64,000 nucleotides of DNA from Micromonospora sp. NBC_01796 (GTDB taxonomy: Bacteria; Actinomycetota; Actinomycetes; Mycobacteriales; Micromonosporaceae). This document shows positions 1 through 12,443 of this stretch, piece after piece. The DNA lies in assembly GCF_035917455.1 (NCBI RefSeq), contig NZ_CP109078.1:4154001-4218000 (forward strand), in the 5' to 3' direction. The notes beneath the pieces were generated by a model. That model ran no database searches. It was not told the origin of the DNA and was given only the letters and a program-made list of their open reading frames with translations. Numbering within the stretch: the first letter of the stretch is position 1; each line of letters opens with the position of its first letter. The position numbers and the translations under genes were made by a program.

Positions 1-41
1 CGGCAAGCTACGTGCAGGGCGCTGTCGCCGAAGAGCACTGA
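1..41 (+). CDS. atpB: ATP synthase F0 subunit a, C-terminal end (partial)
   Basis: Only the last twelve codons are present, reading ASYVQGAVAEEH and ending with TGA at 39-41. The assignment rests on position: the c, b, delta, alpha, gamma and beta subunit genes follow directly on the same strand in the standard atp order, so the gene before atpE should be subunit a. The residues themselves are too few to prove identity. Confidence 0.7.
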   Translation, partial: ASYVQGAVAEEH

Positions 42-68
42 TTCACAACCGCACAACCGTTGTCGTCC

Positions 69-339
<271 letters not shown>

Positions 340-370
340 TTCCGCCCGCCTTCGTCAACGGAGGGTTCAC

Positions 371-910
371 ATGCTTTACATCGCCGCTGCGGAAGGCGCC
401 ACCGAGCACAACCCGATTCTCCCGCTCTGGCAGGAGATCGTCGTTGGATCGGTCGCCTTCGCGCTGCTCTGCTTCGTGCTGATGAAGTTCGTCTTCCCGC
501 GCATGGAGCAGACCTTCCAGGCGCGGGTCGAAGCGATCGAGGGTGGCATCAAGCGGGCCGAGGTCGCACAGGCCGAGGCCAACCAGCTCCTCGATCAGTA
601 CCGGGCCCAGTTGGCGGAGGCACGTACCGACGCCGCCAAGATCCGCGACGACGCGCGGGCCGACGCCGAAGGCATCCGACAGGACGTCCTGGCCAAGGCG
701 CGCGAGGAGTCCGACCGGATCATCGCGCTCGGCAAGGAACAGCTCGCCGCCGAACGGCAGACCATCGTGCGTGAACTGCGCGCGGAGGTCGGCACGCTCG
801 CGGTCGACCTGGCCAGCAAGATCGTCGGTGAGTCGCTCGCCGACGAGGCGCGTCAGAAGGGCACGGTCGAGCGCTTCCTGACCGGGCTCGAGAGCGCGGG
901 GGCCCGCTGA
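371..910 (+). CDS. atpF: ATP synthase F0 subunit b
   Basis: The 179-residue stator stalk subunit. A short periplasmic N-terminus precedes one transmembrane helix (about residues 19-38). A long, charged, Ala-rich helix then continues into the cytoplasm, as expected for the peripheral stalk dimer that binds delta and F1. A GGAGGG site precedes the ATG. The stop codon overlaps the atpH start by one base (TGATG), so the two are probably translationally coupled. Mycobacteria carry an extra b-delta fusion; here b and delta are separate proteins. Confidence 0.96.
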   Translation: MLYIAAAEGATEHNPILPLWQEIVVGSVAFALLCFVLMKFVFPRMEQTFQARVEAIEGGIKRAEVAQAEANQLLDQYRAQLAEARTDAAKIRDDARADAEGIRQDVLAKAREESDRIIALGKEQLAAERQTIVRELRAEVGTLAVDLASKIVGESLADEARQKGTVERFLTGLESAGAR

Positions 911-1731
911 TGCAGGCCGCCAGCCGGGAGTCGTACGCCGCCGTGGCGGAGCGTCTGGACGCGTACGCCCAGACCGCCGAGCCGTCGGCGATCGCCGACA
1001 CCGCCGACGGGATCCTCGCCGTGGCCGATCTGCTGCGCCGTGAGGCGCGGCTGCGGCGGGCCCTGTCCGACCCGGCCCGCTCCGGCGAGGAGCGGGCCGG
1101 CCTGCTGGGCAGCCTGGTCGCCGGCAAGGTCAACTCGGATGCGTCCGAGTTGCTCACCGCGCTGGTCGGTGGTCGCTGGTCGGCTCCGTCCGAACTGCTG
1201 ACCGGCACCGAGCGGCTCGGGGTGGAGGCACTGCTCGCCAGTGCCGACCGGGCCGACGACCTCGGTGAGGTCGAGGACGAGCTGTTCCGCTTCGGCCAGG
1301 TGGTCGGGGGGGACACCGGACTGGGCAACGCCCTGTCCGACCCGATCGCGCCGGTGGCGCAACGGGCCGAGCTGGTTCGGACCCTGCTCTCCGGCAAGGC
1401 GAAGCCGTCGACCATCCGCCTCGCCGAGGTGGCCCTGGCCGGCTTCGGTGGACGGTCCTTCTCCAACGGGCTCACCCGCCTGGTGGAGCTGGCCGCCGAC
1501 CGCCGTGACCGGCAGGTGGCCTACGTGACCGTCGCGGCGCCCCTCGGTGAGGAAGAGGAGCGCCGGCTGAGCACCAAGCTGACCGAGATCTACGGTCGGG
1601 AGGTCACCGTCAAGCAGACGGTCGACCCGCACGTGCTCGGCGGGCTGAGCGTCCAGGTCGGTGCCGATCTCTACGACGGCACCATCCTGCGCCGACTCAC
1701 CGAAACCCGTAACGCGCTCACCAAGCGCTGA
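910..1731 (+). CDS. atpH: ATP synthase F1 subunit delta (OSCP)
   Basis: This 273-residue subunit links the peripheral stalk to the top of F1. It is longer than the roughly 180-residue enterobacterial form, as is usual in actinobacteria. The C-terminal part holds the typical OSCP pattern around LTEIYGREVTVKQTVDPHVLGGLSVQVG and a final region of DGTILRRL type. Its ATG overlaps the atpF stop. A 67-base gap with a purine-rich AGAGGAAGCAGAGG ribosome site follows before atpA. Confidence 0.95.
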   Translation: MQAASRESYAAVAERLDAYAQTAEPSAIADTADGILAVADLLRREARLRRALSDPARSGEERAGLLGSLVAGKVNSDASELLTALVGGRWSAPSELLTGTERLGVEALLASADRADDLGEVEDELFRFGQVVGGDTGLGNALSDPIAPVAQRAELVRTLLSGKAKPSTIRLAEVALAGFGGRSFSNGLTRLVELAADRRDRQVAYVTVAAPLGEEEERRLSTKLTEIYGREVTVKQTVDPHVLGGLSVQVGADLYDGTILRRLTETRNALTKR

Positions 1732-1798
1732 ACGAACTACGCCGTACTTAGCCTGCCGCTCTGAGTTAACTCCGGGCCCTGAATAGAGGAAGCAGAGG

Positions 1799-3451
<1,653 letters not shown>

Positions 3452-3460
3452 GGCTGACCA

Positions 3461-5826
<2,366 letters not shown>

Positions 5827-5844
5827 TTTTTCCGTACTGCGACT

Positions 5845-5882
5845 GGGGACCGTGCCGGCTGACCGCCGACACGGTCCCTTTT
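5845..5882 (+). terminator. Rho-independent-type terminator after atpD
   Basis: GGGACCGTG (5846-5854) pairs perfectly with CACGGTCCC (5870-5878) and is followed by TTTT. It sits 19 bases after the atpD stop. It should end or attenuate the atpEFHAGD transcript before the LCP gene, leaving atpC on a different transcript or dependent on read-through. Confidence 0.75.
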
Positions 5883-6016
5883 CGCGTACGCGGGGTGCAG
5901 CGGCGGCCCAGTTGATCTTCCAGGCGTTTACCCAGAAACCAGCGCTACGCTCTGCAACGTTCGTGCCCTCGTAGGGCCGTCCGTTTCCGTCGGGGCGCGA
6001 TGATGGGAGATGCCTG

Positions 6017-7153
6017 GTGACCGACCTCGGTACGCCGACCACACACGGCAAGCGCAGGAAGAAGTCGGCGGTGCCGCGCTGGGCGCGACTCTGCACGATC
6101 TTCGGTACCGTGCTGATGCTGCTCAGTGGGGTCGTACTGGTCGGGTTCGAGGCACTGCTCTCCCGCTACCAGGGTGCGGTGGCCAGTGCCGACCTCTTCG
6201 GTGACGAGGGACCCGGCACCCCGCCGCCGAAGGTGTCCGACATCAAGGGGCCGGTCAACATCCTGCTGGTCGGCATCGACCCGCGGCAGCCGTCCACGCC
6301 CCCGCTCGCCGACTCGATCATGATCCTGCACGTGCCGGCCGGGATGGACCGGGCGTACCTCTTCTCGCTGCCGCGTGACCTGCGGGTGGACATCCCCGCC
6401 TTCCCGAAGGCGAACTACGCCGGGGGCAACGACCGGCTCAACGCCGCCATGTCCCACGGCAGCCTGGTGCCCGGGAAGAACCCGGACGCGGCCAAGGGCT
6501 TCGAGTTGTTGCAGACCACGATCAGCAACTACACCGGCATCAAGCGGTTCGACGCGGGCGCGATCCTCAACTTCGGCGGTTTCAAGAAGATCGTCGACGC
6601 GATGGGCGGCGTCGACATGTACATCGACGCCGACACCAAGTCCGAGCACCTCCAGCCGGACGGCACCCCGCGCCCGGGCAACCCGAACGGGGAGGGTTAC
6701 ATCGGGCCGCAGCGCGAGTACAAGAAGGGCCAGGCCCACCTGAACGGCTGGCAGGCCCTGGACTACGTACGGCAGCGCAAGACGCTGGTCGACGGCGACT
6801 ACGGGCGGCAGCGGCACCAGCAGCAGTTCATCCGGGCGATGGCGAGCCAGGCGCTCAGCCGGGACGTGGTGACCAACCCGCTCAAGCTGGACGCGGTGCT
6901 GCGCGCCGCCGGCCAGTCCCTGATCTTCAGCGGCCGTGGGCACAGCGTCGCCGACTGGGCCTTCGCCCTGCGTGACCTGCGGTCCGACTCGATGACGCTG
7001 ATCAAACTGCCGCACGCCGCGCTCGGCTCCTCCAGCAACTACCAGGGCGAGCAACTGAAGGACCCGGCCCCGGACTTCTTCGCCTCCGTACAGGCCGACA
7101 CGCTGGACACCTTCGTGGCCGCGCACCCCGAGCTGATCAACACGGACAAGTAG
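6017..7153 (+). CDS. LytR-CpsA-Psr (LCP) family cell-envelope protein
   Basis: A 378-residue membrane-anchored protein: a basic N-terminus, one transmembrane helix (about residues 25-48), then an extracellular LCP domain. Family features are NILLVGIDPR, DSIMILHV, SLPRDLRVDIP with conserved Arg/Asp, and the C-terminal ALDYVRQRK...GDYGRQRHQQQF block. LCP proteins transfer glycopolymers from lipid carriers to peptidoglycan. The GTG start follows a GGGAG site. The gene sits between atpD and atpC, downstream of a terminator, and has no obvious functional link to ATP synthase. The exact glycopolymer is unknown. Confidence 0.9.
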   Translation: MTDLGTPTTHGKRRKKSAVPRWARLCTIFGTVLMLLSGVVLVGFEALLSRYQGAVASADLFGDEGPGTPPPKVSDIKGPVNILLVGIDPRQPSTPPLADSIMILHVPAGMDRAYLFSLPRDLRVDIPAFPKANYAGGNDRLNAAMSHGSLVPGKNPDAAKGFELLQTTISNYTGIKRFDAGAILNFGGFKKIVDAMGGVDMYIDADTKSEHLQPDGTPRPGNPNGEGYIGPQREYKKGQAHLNGWQALDYVRQRKTLVDGDYGRQRHQQQFIRAMASQALSRDVVTNPLKLDAVLRAAGQSLIFSGRGHSVADWAFALRDLRSDSMTLIKLPHAALGSSSNYQGEQLKDPAPDFFASVQADTLDTFVAAHPELINTDK

Positions 7154-7241
7154 CCGGGGGTGCTTCTCGCCACCCGCCGTGGGAACGGGACGGATGCGCG
7201 ACTAGACTCGGTGGAATCCCGTAGCTATACAAGGAGTCAGC

Positions 7242-7526
7242 GTGGCAAATCAGCTACACGTCGAGCTCGTAGCCGTCGAGGAGAAGGTCTGGTCCGGCGA
7301 CGCCGAAATGGTCGTTGCGCGGACGACCGAGGGCGAGCTCGGAGTGCTGCCGGGCCACGCTCCGCTGCTGGGGCAGCTCGCCGAGCCCGGACAGGTCCGG
7401 ATCAAGCTCGCCGGTGGTGAGCAGATCACGTTCGAGGTGGCCGGTGGCTTCCTCTCGGTGACCGGCTCGGGCGTCACCGTCCTCGCCGAGAGCGCCACCC
7501 CGGTTACCGCCGCTTCGACCCGCTGA
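7242..7526 (+). CDS. atpC: ATP synthase F1 subunit epsilon
   Basis: A 94-residue subunit with the N-terminal beta-sandwich typical of epsilon ([56 protein letters not shown]). It is shorter than the roughly 130-residue E. coli form. The C-terminal helical hairpin that inhibits ATPase in other bacteria is mostly missing, ending soon after VTAASTR. The GTG start has an AAGGAG site 6 bases upstream. It is separated from atpD by 1.4 kb containing a terminator and the LCP gene; a TAGACT box at about 7204 could belong to its own promoter (weak). Confidence 0.93.
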   Translation: MANQLHVELVAVEEKVWSGDAEMVVARTTEGELGVLPGHAPLLGQLAEPGQVRIKLAGGEQITFEVAGGFLSVTGSGVTVLAESATPVTAASTR

Positions 7527-7538
7527 CCCGGCACGTCG

Positions 7539-7994
7539 GTGCTGGTTCTGGAGTGGATCGGGGTCGGCGCGCTGGTCGTGCTCGCCGGCCTGCTCGTGCT
7601 CTTCGTCCGGCGTGCCCTGGTGACCCGCTCGGGCGGGATCATCCGGCTCAGCGTACGGGTGTCGACGATGCTCGACGGCCGGGGCTGGTCGCCAGGATTC
7701 GGGCGCTTCACCGACGACGAACTGCGCTGGTACCGGATGTTCAGTTTTGCCATCCGGCCCAAGCGGGTGCTCGCCCGTCGGGGGCTCGCCGTCGAACGTC
7801 GCCGGTTGCCCGAGGGCCAGGAACAGTTCTCCATGCCGGCCGACTGGGTGATCCTGCGCTGTACCAGTCACCAGGCGCCGGTGGAGATCGCGATGGCGCA
7901 ATCCACGGTGACCGGGTTTCTTTCGTGGCTCGAGGCCGCTCCTCCGGGGGCGGTCTCGCCGCGTCTGGGGGCTCATGATTGGCCTGCTGCTTGA
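7539..7994 (+). CDS. DUF2550 family membrane protein
   Basis: A 151-residue protein with one N-terminal transmembrane helix (about residues 5-26) and a basic cytoplasmic domain with the pattern W..G..RF..DELRWYR.FS....P. This matches the actinobacterial DUF2550 family, which is usually encoded next to atpC. Function is unknown. It begins 12 bases after atpC with a GTG start and is probably cotranscribed. A large hairpin follows its stop codon. Confidence 0.8.
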   Translation: MLVLEWIGVGALVVLAGLLVLFVRRALVTRSGGIIRLSVRVSTMLDGRGWSPGFGRFTDDELRWYRMFSFAIRPKRVLARRGLAVERRRLPEGQEQFSMPADWVILRCTSHQAPVEIAMAQSTVTGFLSWLEAAPPGAVSPRLGAHDWPAA

Positions 7995-8008
7995 GGGTGT
8001 TCGTTGGG

Positions 8009-8080
8009 GGGTTGGGCCTGCCGTGCCCGGCTCCGAGCGGTCAGGCTTGATCTCTCCGCCGGGCACGGCAGGCCCAACCC
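8009..8080. repeat. Large conserved-core hairpin, copy 1
   Basis: A perfect 23-bp inverted repeat (8009-8031 with 8058-8080) encloses a 26-base loop (8032-8057). The core 8021-8068 is identical to 14893-14940. The outer 12 bp of stem differ from copy 2 at five positions, and every difference is compensated on the other arm. It lies between convergent genes (DUF2550 and a methyltransferase), so a bidirectional terminator is likely, although no T-run follows. Confidence 0.85.
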
Positions 8081-8160
8081 GAAACCTTTGTTCGTCAGCG
8101 CCCGGTCCCGATGGGGACCGGGCGTTTGTGGTCTGGGGGCAGGGGTGATCGGCGGACGGG

Positions 8161-8811
8161 TCAGGTGGTGGTGTTGCCGGTGTTGGTAGCGGCGAGGCCG
8201 GAGTGGGGGCGGGTGGTTCGGATGGGGCGGCGGCAGTGGTAGACGAGGGCGGGGGGCAGGTTCGCCCAGACCGTACGGCCCATGGTGACCTCTTCGAACC
8301 GGGACCGGAGGGCGGTGCGGAGTCGCTGTGCCGGCGGGGTCCAGATCGCGAACAGGTAGGCGAACGTGGTGAACGCGCCGTCGTCGGCGAGCCCGTCGGC
8401 GACCGCGTCGAGCAGGTTCTGCTGCAGGTCGTTGTTGAAGGCGGCCCAGGGCAGGCCGCTCACGATCACGTCCGCCTGCCGGTGGCCCCGTGCGGCCAGC
8501 AGGTCACGGAGTTTGCGGGCGTCGTCCGAGATGACGTCCACCGCCGGGTAGCGCCGACTCAGGGCACCGGCGAAGTCGGGGTTGATCTCGATGGCGAGCT
8601 GGTGGCCGCGCCCGCCGAGCCGGCGCTGGATCTCGCCGGTGAAGGAGCCGGTACCCGGTCCGAGTTCGACCACCACCGGATCGCCCGTACGCGGAACCGG
8701 TGCGGTGATCTTGTCTGCCAGTGCCCGTGAGCTGGGCGCGATCGCACCGACCGCCATCGGCTGGCGGACAAACTGGGTCAGGAACGTTAATTTCTCATTG
8801 GCCACGGCCAC
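8161..8811 (-). CDS. Class I SAM-dependent methyltransferase (phospholipid methyltransferase-like)
   Basis: About 216 residues. The SAM-binding motif VVELGPGTGSFTGEIQRR is followed by an acidic residue in AIEINPDF. The N-terminal FLTQFVRQPMAVGAIAPSSRALA and the ISGLPWAAF-type segment match proteins annotated as phospholipid N-methyltransferase or rRNA-dimethylase-like. The substrate cannot be fixed from sequence. The start is uncertain: GTG at 8811 or at 8805, just upstream of NEKLTF. Its 5' end faces the divergent histidine kinase gene. Confidence 0.7.
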   Translation of the reverse strand: MAVANEKLTFLTQFVRQPMAVGAIAPSSRALADKITAPVPRTGDPVVVELGPGTGSFTGEIQRRLGGRGHQLAIEINPDFAGALSRRYPAVDVISDDARKLRDLLAARGHRQADVIVSGLPWAAFNNDLQQNLLDAVADGLADDGAFTTFAYLFAIWTPPAQRLRTALRSRFEEVTMGRTVWANLPPALVYHCRRPIRTTRPHSGLAATNTGNTTT

Positions 8812-8932
8812 CAAAATAGGCGATGACCGTCCGTACCCGGTCGTCCGGATGGTCGGAACTTCGGCCACCCGGAGGAGGCGGACCGGCCGGTGGCCGGACC
8901 GGCTGCCCACACCCGCTACGTATCGTTGGCGG

Positions 8933-10120
8933 GTGCGAACGGGGCGGTGGCGGTGGGGTCCGGATCTGTTGCTCGGGCTGGTCGGGCTCGCGCTGGTCGC
9001 GGCCAACGGCCTGCTCGGCTGGGCGGAGATCCAGGACAACCCGGTCGTCGCCGGCCTGGCCACCGCGACCGGGCTCGCCCTGTTCGGGGCGCGACGGTGG
9101 CCGTGGCCGACGATGGCGGTCGAGGCGACCCTGCTGGTGGTCGCCGACGCCGTCGCCCCGCCGAACAGCGTCATCACCCAACTGGGGCTGGCGGTCGCGT
9201 TGGCCGTGGTCGGCTACCGCTCGCGCTGGTTGGGCACCACCGCGGCGTTCCTGCTGGCCCTCGTCGCGACCCTGATCGACGTGGTCGACCCGGGCGGGGA
9301 GCCGCTGGGGCTCACCGACAAGGAGGCGACGGTACGGGTGCTCGCCATCGCGGCACTGGTCGGCGCGCCGATCGTGTTCGGCCGGTACCTGCGCCGGCAG
9401 CGGGATGCCACCCTGGTCGCCGAGGAACGTGTCTGGGAGGCGGAGACCCGGCAGGCGGCGGAGAACCGGGCGGCCCGGCTGGCGGAGCGCACCAGTATTG
9501 CCCGGGACCTGCACGACATCGTCGCCCACCATGTCAGCGCCATCGCGTTGCAGGCCGGTGCCGCCCAGTTCGCCGCCCGGCACACCGGCCGGGTGGACGA
9601 CGCCGTGGTGGCCCTCGGCGAGGTGCGCGGTACGGCCGGTCGGGTGCTCGACGAGCTGCGCGAGCTGCTGGAGGTCTTGCGCGACCCGGAGGCGGTCGAG
9701 GCGACCACGGTGCTGGTCGAGCCGGAGCAGATCTTCCGGGACGCGGTCCGCCAGGTCGAGGCCGGTGGGTTGGAGGTTCGGCTGGCGGGTGCCGAACTGG
9801 TGGCCGGGGCGCCGCTGGTGGTGCGTACGACCGCTGCCCGGGTGATCCAGGAGGGGCTGACCAACGCGCTCAAACACGCCGGACCCGGCAGCTCGGTGTC
9901 CGTACGGCTGTGTCGGGAGGACCGTGGCCTGCTGGTCGAGGTGCTCGACAGCGGGTCGGTACGGGCCGACCCGGTCCGTACGGCGCTGCCGCCGTCGGGG
10001 CACGGCCTGGCCGGCATGCGGGAGCGGGTCGGGCTGCTCGGGGGTAGGTTGGCCGCCGGTCCCGCCGCCGACGGCGGTTGGCGGTTGACGGCCCACCTAC
10101 CGGTGAAGGAGACCCCATGA
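8933..10120 (+). CDS. Two-component sensor histidine kinase (HisKA_3/NarL type)
   Basis: About 395 residues. The N-terminal part (residues 8-145) holds four to five hydrophobic helices with no obvious extracytoplasmic sensor domain. A linker helix follows, then the dimerisation/phosphoacceptor region ARDLHDIVAHHVSAIALQAG with the His near residue 194. The ATPase domain has NALKHAG and GHGLAGMRERV. The GTG start is preceded by TATCGT with a 6-base spacer, which fits a leaderless transcript. It ends 22 bases before its response regulator. The signal sensed is unknown. Confidence 0.88.
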   Translation: MRTGRWRWGPDLLLGLVGLALVAANGLLGWAEIQDNPVVAGLATATGLALFGARRWPWPTMAVEATLLVVADAVAPPNSVITQLGLAVALAVVGYRSRWLGTTAAFLLALVATLIDVVDPGGEPLGLTDKEATVRVLAIAALVGAPIVFGRYLRRQRDATLVAEERVWEAETRQAAENRAARLAERTSIARDLHDIVAHHVSAIALQAGAAQFAARHTGRVDDAVVALGEVRGTAGRVLDELRELLEVLRDPEAVEATTVLVEPEQIFRDAVRQVEAGGLEVRLAGAELVAGAPLVVRTTAARVIQEGLTNALKHAGPGSSVSVRLCREDRGLLVEVLDSGSVRADPVRTALPPSGHGLAGMRERVGLLGGRLAAGPAADGGWRLTAHLPVKETP

Positions 10121-10142
10121 TCCGCCCGGTCGAGGAGACCCG

Positions 10143-10862
10143 ATGATCCGCGTACTCGTCGTGGACGACCAGGCGCTGGTCCGCGCCGGCGTCGCCCTGC
10201 TGCTGCGTACGGCCGGGGGTTTCGACATCGTCGGGGAGGCGGCCGACGGATCGGAGGCGGTACGCCTGGCCCAACGGCTGCACCCGGACGTGGTGCTGAT
10301 GGATCTGCGGATGCCGAGGATGGACGGGATCGAGGCGACCCGGCGGATCCTCGACCATCACCCGGCCGCCAGGGTGCTGGTGCTGACCACGTTCGCCGAC
10401 GACGCCAACATCTACGGCGCCCTGGGTGCCGGTGCGATCGGTTACCTGGTCAAGGACGGCGAGCCGGAGGCGCTGATCGAAGCGGTCCGGCGGGCGGCCA
10501 ACGGGGAGTCGCTGCTGGCCCCGCCGGTGCTGGCCCGCATCGTCGGCCGGGCGCTGTCCGCGCACCGCGAGGACGCCCAGCGGGACGCCGAGCAGGTCTC
10601 CGTCGGGCAGCGGCGCCTGCTCACCGACCGGGAGCGGCAGGTGCTGGCCCTGGTCGGGGTCGGGCTGTCGAACGCGGAGATCGCCGGCCGGTTGCACCTG
10701 GGCGTCACCACGGTCAAGACCCACGTCTCGGCCGCGATGGAGAAGCTGCGGCTGCGCAACCGGGTGCAGGCCGCCGTGGTGGCCCACCGGCTCGGGCTGG
10801 TGGACGACGGGTTCAACCTGGTCGAGGCGGCCGACCCCGACCCGGTGGTCGGCGCCCCCTAG
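10143..10862 (+). CDS. NarL/FixJ-family response regulator
   Basis: A 239-residue DNA-binding partner of the upstream kinase. The receiver domain has the acidic pair Asp8-Asp9, the phosphoacceptor Asp54 (VVLMDLRMP) and the conserved Lys of LVKDGE. The C-terminal LuxR-type HTH reads LTDRERQVLALVGVGLSNAEIA...TTVKTHVSAAMEKL. ATGATCCGC occurs twice around the start (10118 and 10143), so an earlier ATG exists out of frame; the 10143 start, preceded by GAGGAGA, is the coding one. Confidence 0.93.
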   Translation: MIRVLVVDDQALVRAGVALLLRTAGGFDIVGEAADGSEAVRLAQRLHPDVVLMDLRMPRMDGIEATRRILDHHPAARVLVLTTFADDANIYGALGAGAIGYLVKDGEPEALIEAVRRAANGESLLAPPVLARIVGRALSAHREDAQRDAEQVSVGQRRLLTDRERQVLALVGVGLSNAEIAGRLHLGVTTVKTHVSAAMEKLRLRNRVQAAVVAHRLGLVDDGFNLVEAADPDPVVGAP

Positions 10863-10867
10863 GGCTG

Positions 10868-10885
10868 CCTCCGGCCACCCGGAGG
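10868..10885 (+). terminator. Short hairpin after the response regulator
   Basis: CCTCCGG and CCGGAGG form a 7-bp stem with loop CCAC five bases after the stop codon. No T-run follows, so it is at best a weak terminator or an RNA stabiliser. Confidence 0.35.
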
Positions 10886-10943
10886 AGGCCCGGCGGCCGG
10901 CTGGACGACGTGGCGGCGTACCGGTGGGCGTCAGGGTAGCCGG

Positions 10944-11708
10944 GTGGAGATCATCAGCACCTTTGTCGACTGGCTCGCCGGGTTGTCGACCGGCTGGTTG
11001 TACCTGACCGCGGCGGTCGTACTGGCCGCGGAGGTGGCGGTGCTGCCGGGGATGGTCCTGCCGGCGGCCACCACGATGCTCACCGTCGGTTTCCTGGCCC
11101 GGGCCGGTGACCTGGACCCGGCCACCGCCCTCGTGGTGACCAGCCTGGCGGCGATGCTCGGCGACCACCTCGGCTTCCTGGAGGGGCGGCTGGTGGGGCC
11201 CCGGCTGCGGCGGGGTCGGTTCGGCCGCCGGATCGACGCCGGGCGGTGGGAGCGGGCGGAGCGCCTGCTGACCGCCGGGGGCGGCCCCGCGATCGTGCTC
11301 GGCCGGTGGACGCCGTACGTCCGGACCCTGGTGCCCCGGATGGCGGCGGTGGCCGGGCTGCCGTACCGGCGGTTCGCGGTGTACGACGCCGCCGCGGTGC
11401 TGGTCTGGGTGCCCGGCATCTTCCTGATCGGCTACCTCGCCGGGGCCTCGTACCTGCGGATGGGCGGACTGATCGGCACGGTCGTGGTGATCGTGGCGGC
11501 CGTGGCCGGGCTGGTCACCGCCGGCGTGTGGGCCCACCGCCGTCGGGGTCGGGGCCCCGCCGGCCGTGACCGGGAGTCCGCCACAGGATGCCGGGGACGG
11601 GTACGGCGTGCCCGGTCGCCACTGCGGCGGTCCGGCCCGGACCAGGGGCGGCGTACCCGCCCGGACACCCGTACGGCTCGGCCGGAGCGGGACCCGTCCC
11701 GGTGGTGA
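10944..11708 (+). CDS. DedA/SNARE-associated family membrane protein
   Basis: A 254-residue membrane protein. The DedA pattern is visible as EVAVLPGMVLPAATTM near the N-terminus, AAMLGDHLGFLEGR, then GGGPAIVLGRWTPYVRTLVPRMAAVAGLPYRRF, where the Gly-Arg-x3-Arg core is typical, and two or three C-terminal hydrophobic helices. The last 60 residues are a basic, probably disordered tail. DedA proteins include lipid scramblases/flippases that affect envelope homeostasis. The GTG start at 10944 precedes MEIISTFVDWL. Confidence 0.82.
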   Translation: MEIISTFVDWLAGLSTGWLYLTAAVVLAAEVAVLPGMVLPAATTMLTVGFLARAGDLDPATALVVTSLAAMLGDHLGFLEGRLVGPRLRRGRFGRRIDAGRWERAERLLTAGGGPAIVLGRWTPYVRTLVPRMAAVAGLPYRRFAVYDAAAVLVWVPGIFLIGYLAGASYLRMGGLIGTVVVIVAAVAGLVTAGVWAHRRRGRGPAGRDRESATGCRGRVRRARSPLRRSGPDQGRRTRPDTRTARPERDPSRW

Positions 11709-11725
11709 TCAGCGTTCGCCCGGCG

Positions 11726-12298
11726 TCACTTCCGGCCGCCGGGGACCCATAGCACATCCCCGTCGGGATTGGCCGTTCTTGCCAGGATGAAGAGCAGATC
11801 GGATAGCCGGTTGAGATACTTTGCCGGAAGGATGCTGGTTCGTTCCTGATCGTGGTTCACCAGTGCCCAGGCCGCTCGTTCGGCGCGCCGGGCCACCGTG
11901 CGTGCGACGTGCAACAGAGCCGCTCCCGCGGTGCCGCCGGGCAGGATGAAGGAGTCGAGCTTGCCCAGTTCCGCGTTGTACTCGTCGCACCAGGTCTCGA
12001 GCCTGGTCACGTACTCCTCGGTCACCCGCAGCGGCGGATACGCCGGATCCGGCTCGACCGGGGTGGCCAGGTCGGCGCCGACGTCGAAGAGGTCGTTCTG
12101 GATCGCGGCCAGCACCGTACGCAGACCGTCGTCGAGTTGGCCGAGCGCGAGGGCCACCCCGATCGCCGCGTTGCACTCGTCCACGTCCGCGTACGCGGCG
12201 ATCCGCGGATCGGTCTTCTCGACCAGTTCGTTGTTGCTCAGCCTGGTCTGGCCGGCGTCGCCGGTCCTGGTGTAGATGCGGGTGAGGTGAACGGCCAT
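11726..12298 (-). CDS. Cob(I)yrinic acid a,c-diamide adenosyltransferase (PduO type)
   Basis: A 190-residue ATP:corrinoid adenosyltransferase that converts cob(I)alamin to adenosylcobalamin. Family signatures are the N-terminal [11 protein letters not shown] (ATP phosphate binding), [14 protein letters not shown], the [15 protein letters not shown] helix with the RRAER motif, and [12 protein letters not shown]. The ATG at 12298 has TACGCT 7 bases upstream on the minus strand, suggesting a leaderless transcript. It diverges from murA. Confidence 0.93.
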   Translation of the reverse strand: MAVHLTRIYTRTGDAGQTRLSNNELVEKTDPRIAAYADVDECNAAIGVALALGQLDDGLRTVLAAIQNDLFDVGADLATPVEPDPAYPPLRVTEEYVTRLETWCDEYNAELGKLDSFILPGGTAGAALLHVARTVARRAERAAWALVNHDQERTSILPAKYLNRLSDLLFILARTANPDGDVLWVPGGRK

Positions 12299-12443
12299 GA
12301 CGGACAGCGTACGGAGGTCCGACGGCGAGCCGCCCACCCAGACGGTGACCGGTGACGGAACCGACCCGACCGGCGGGCTGCCGGGTGACTGGCCGGCGTC
12401 CGGGGTGACCGCGGAGGTGGCTGCCGACCCTACGATTGCCGAC
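12299..12443. promoter_or_regulatory. Divergent promoter region with two leaderless-type -10 boxes
   Basis: TACGCT (minus strand, 12306-12311) lies 7 bases from the adenosyltransferase ATG, and TACGAT (plus strand, 12431-12436) lies 7 bases from the murA GTG at 12444. Both fit the actinobacterial TANNNT leaderless pattern. An open frame continues from 12297 into murA, but its codons before 12444 encode a low-complexity segment not typical of MurA, so I treat the interval as regulatory. Confidence 0.5.

Noticed and set aside
10100-10150. Duplicated ATGATCCGC around the response regulator start as a programmed frameshift site
   Set aside because: The first ATG is out of frame with the regulator and overlaps the kinase stop. 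The second has a good ribosome site and the family N-terminus.
12297-12443. A 49-residue N-terminal extension of MurA starting at ATG 12297
   Set aside because: The extension is Gly/Thr/Pro-rich, overlaps the adenosyltransferase start and lacks a ribosome site. A leaderless start at 12444 fits better.
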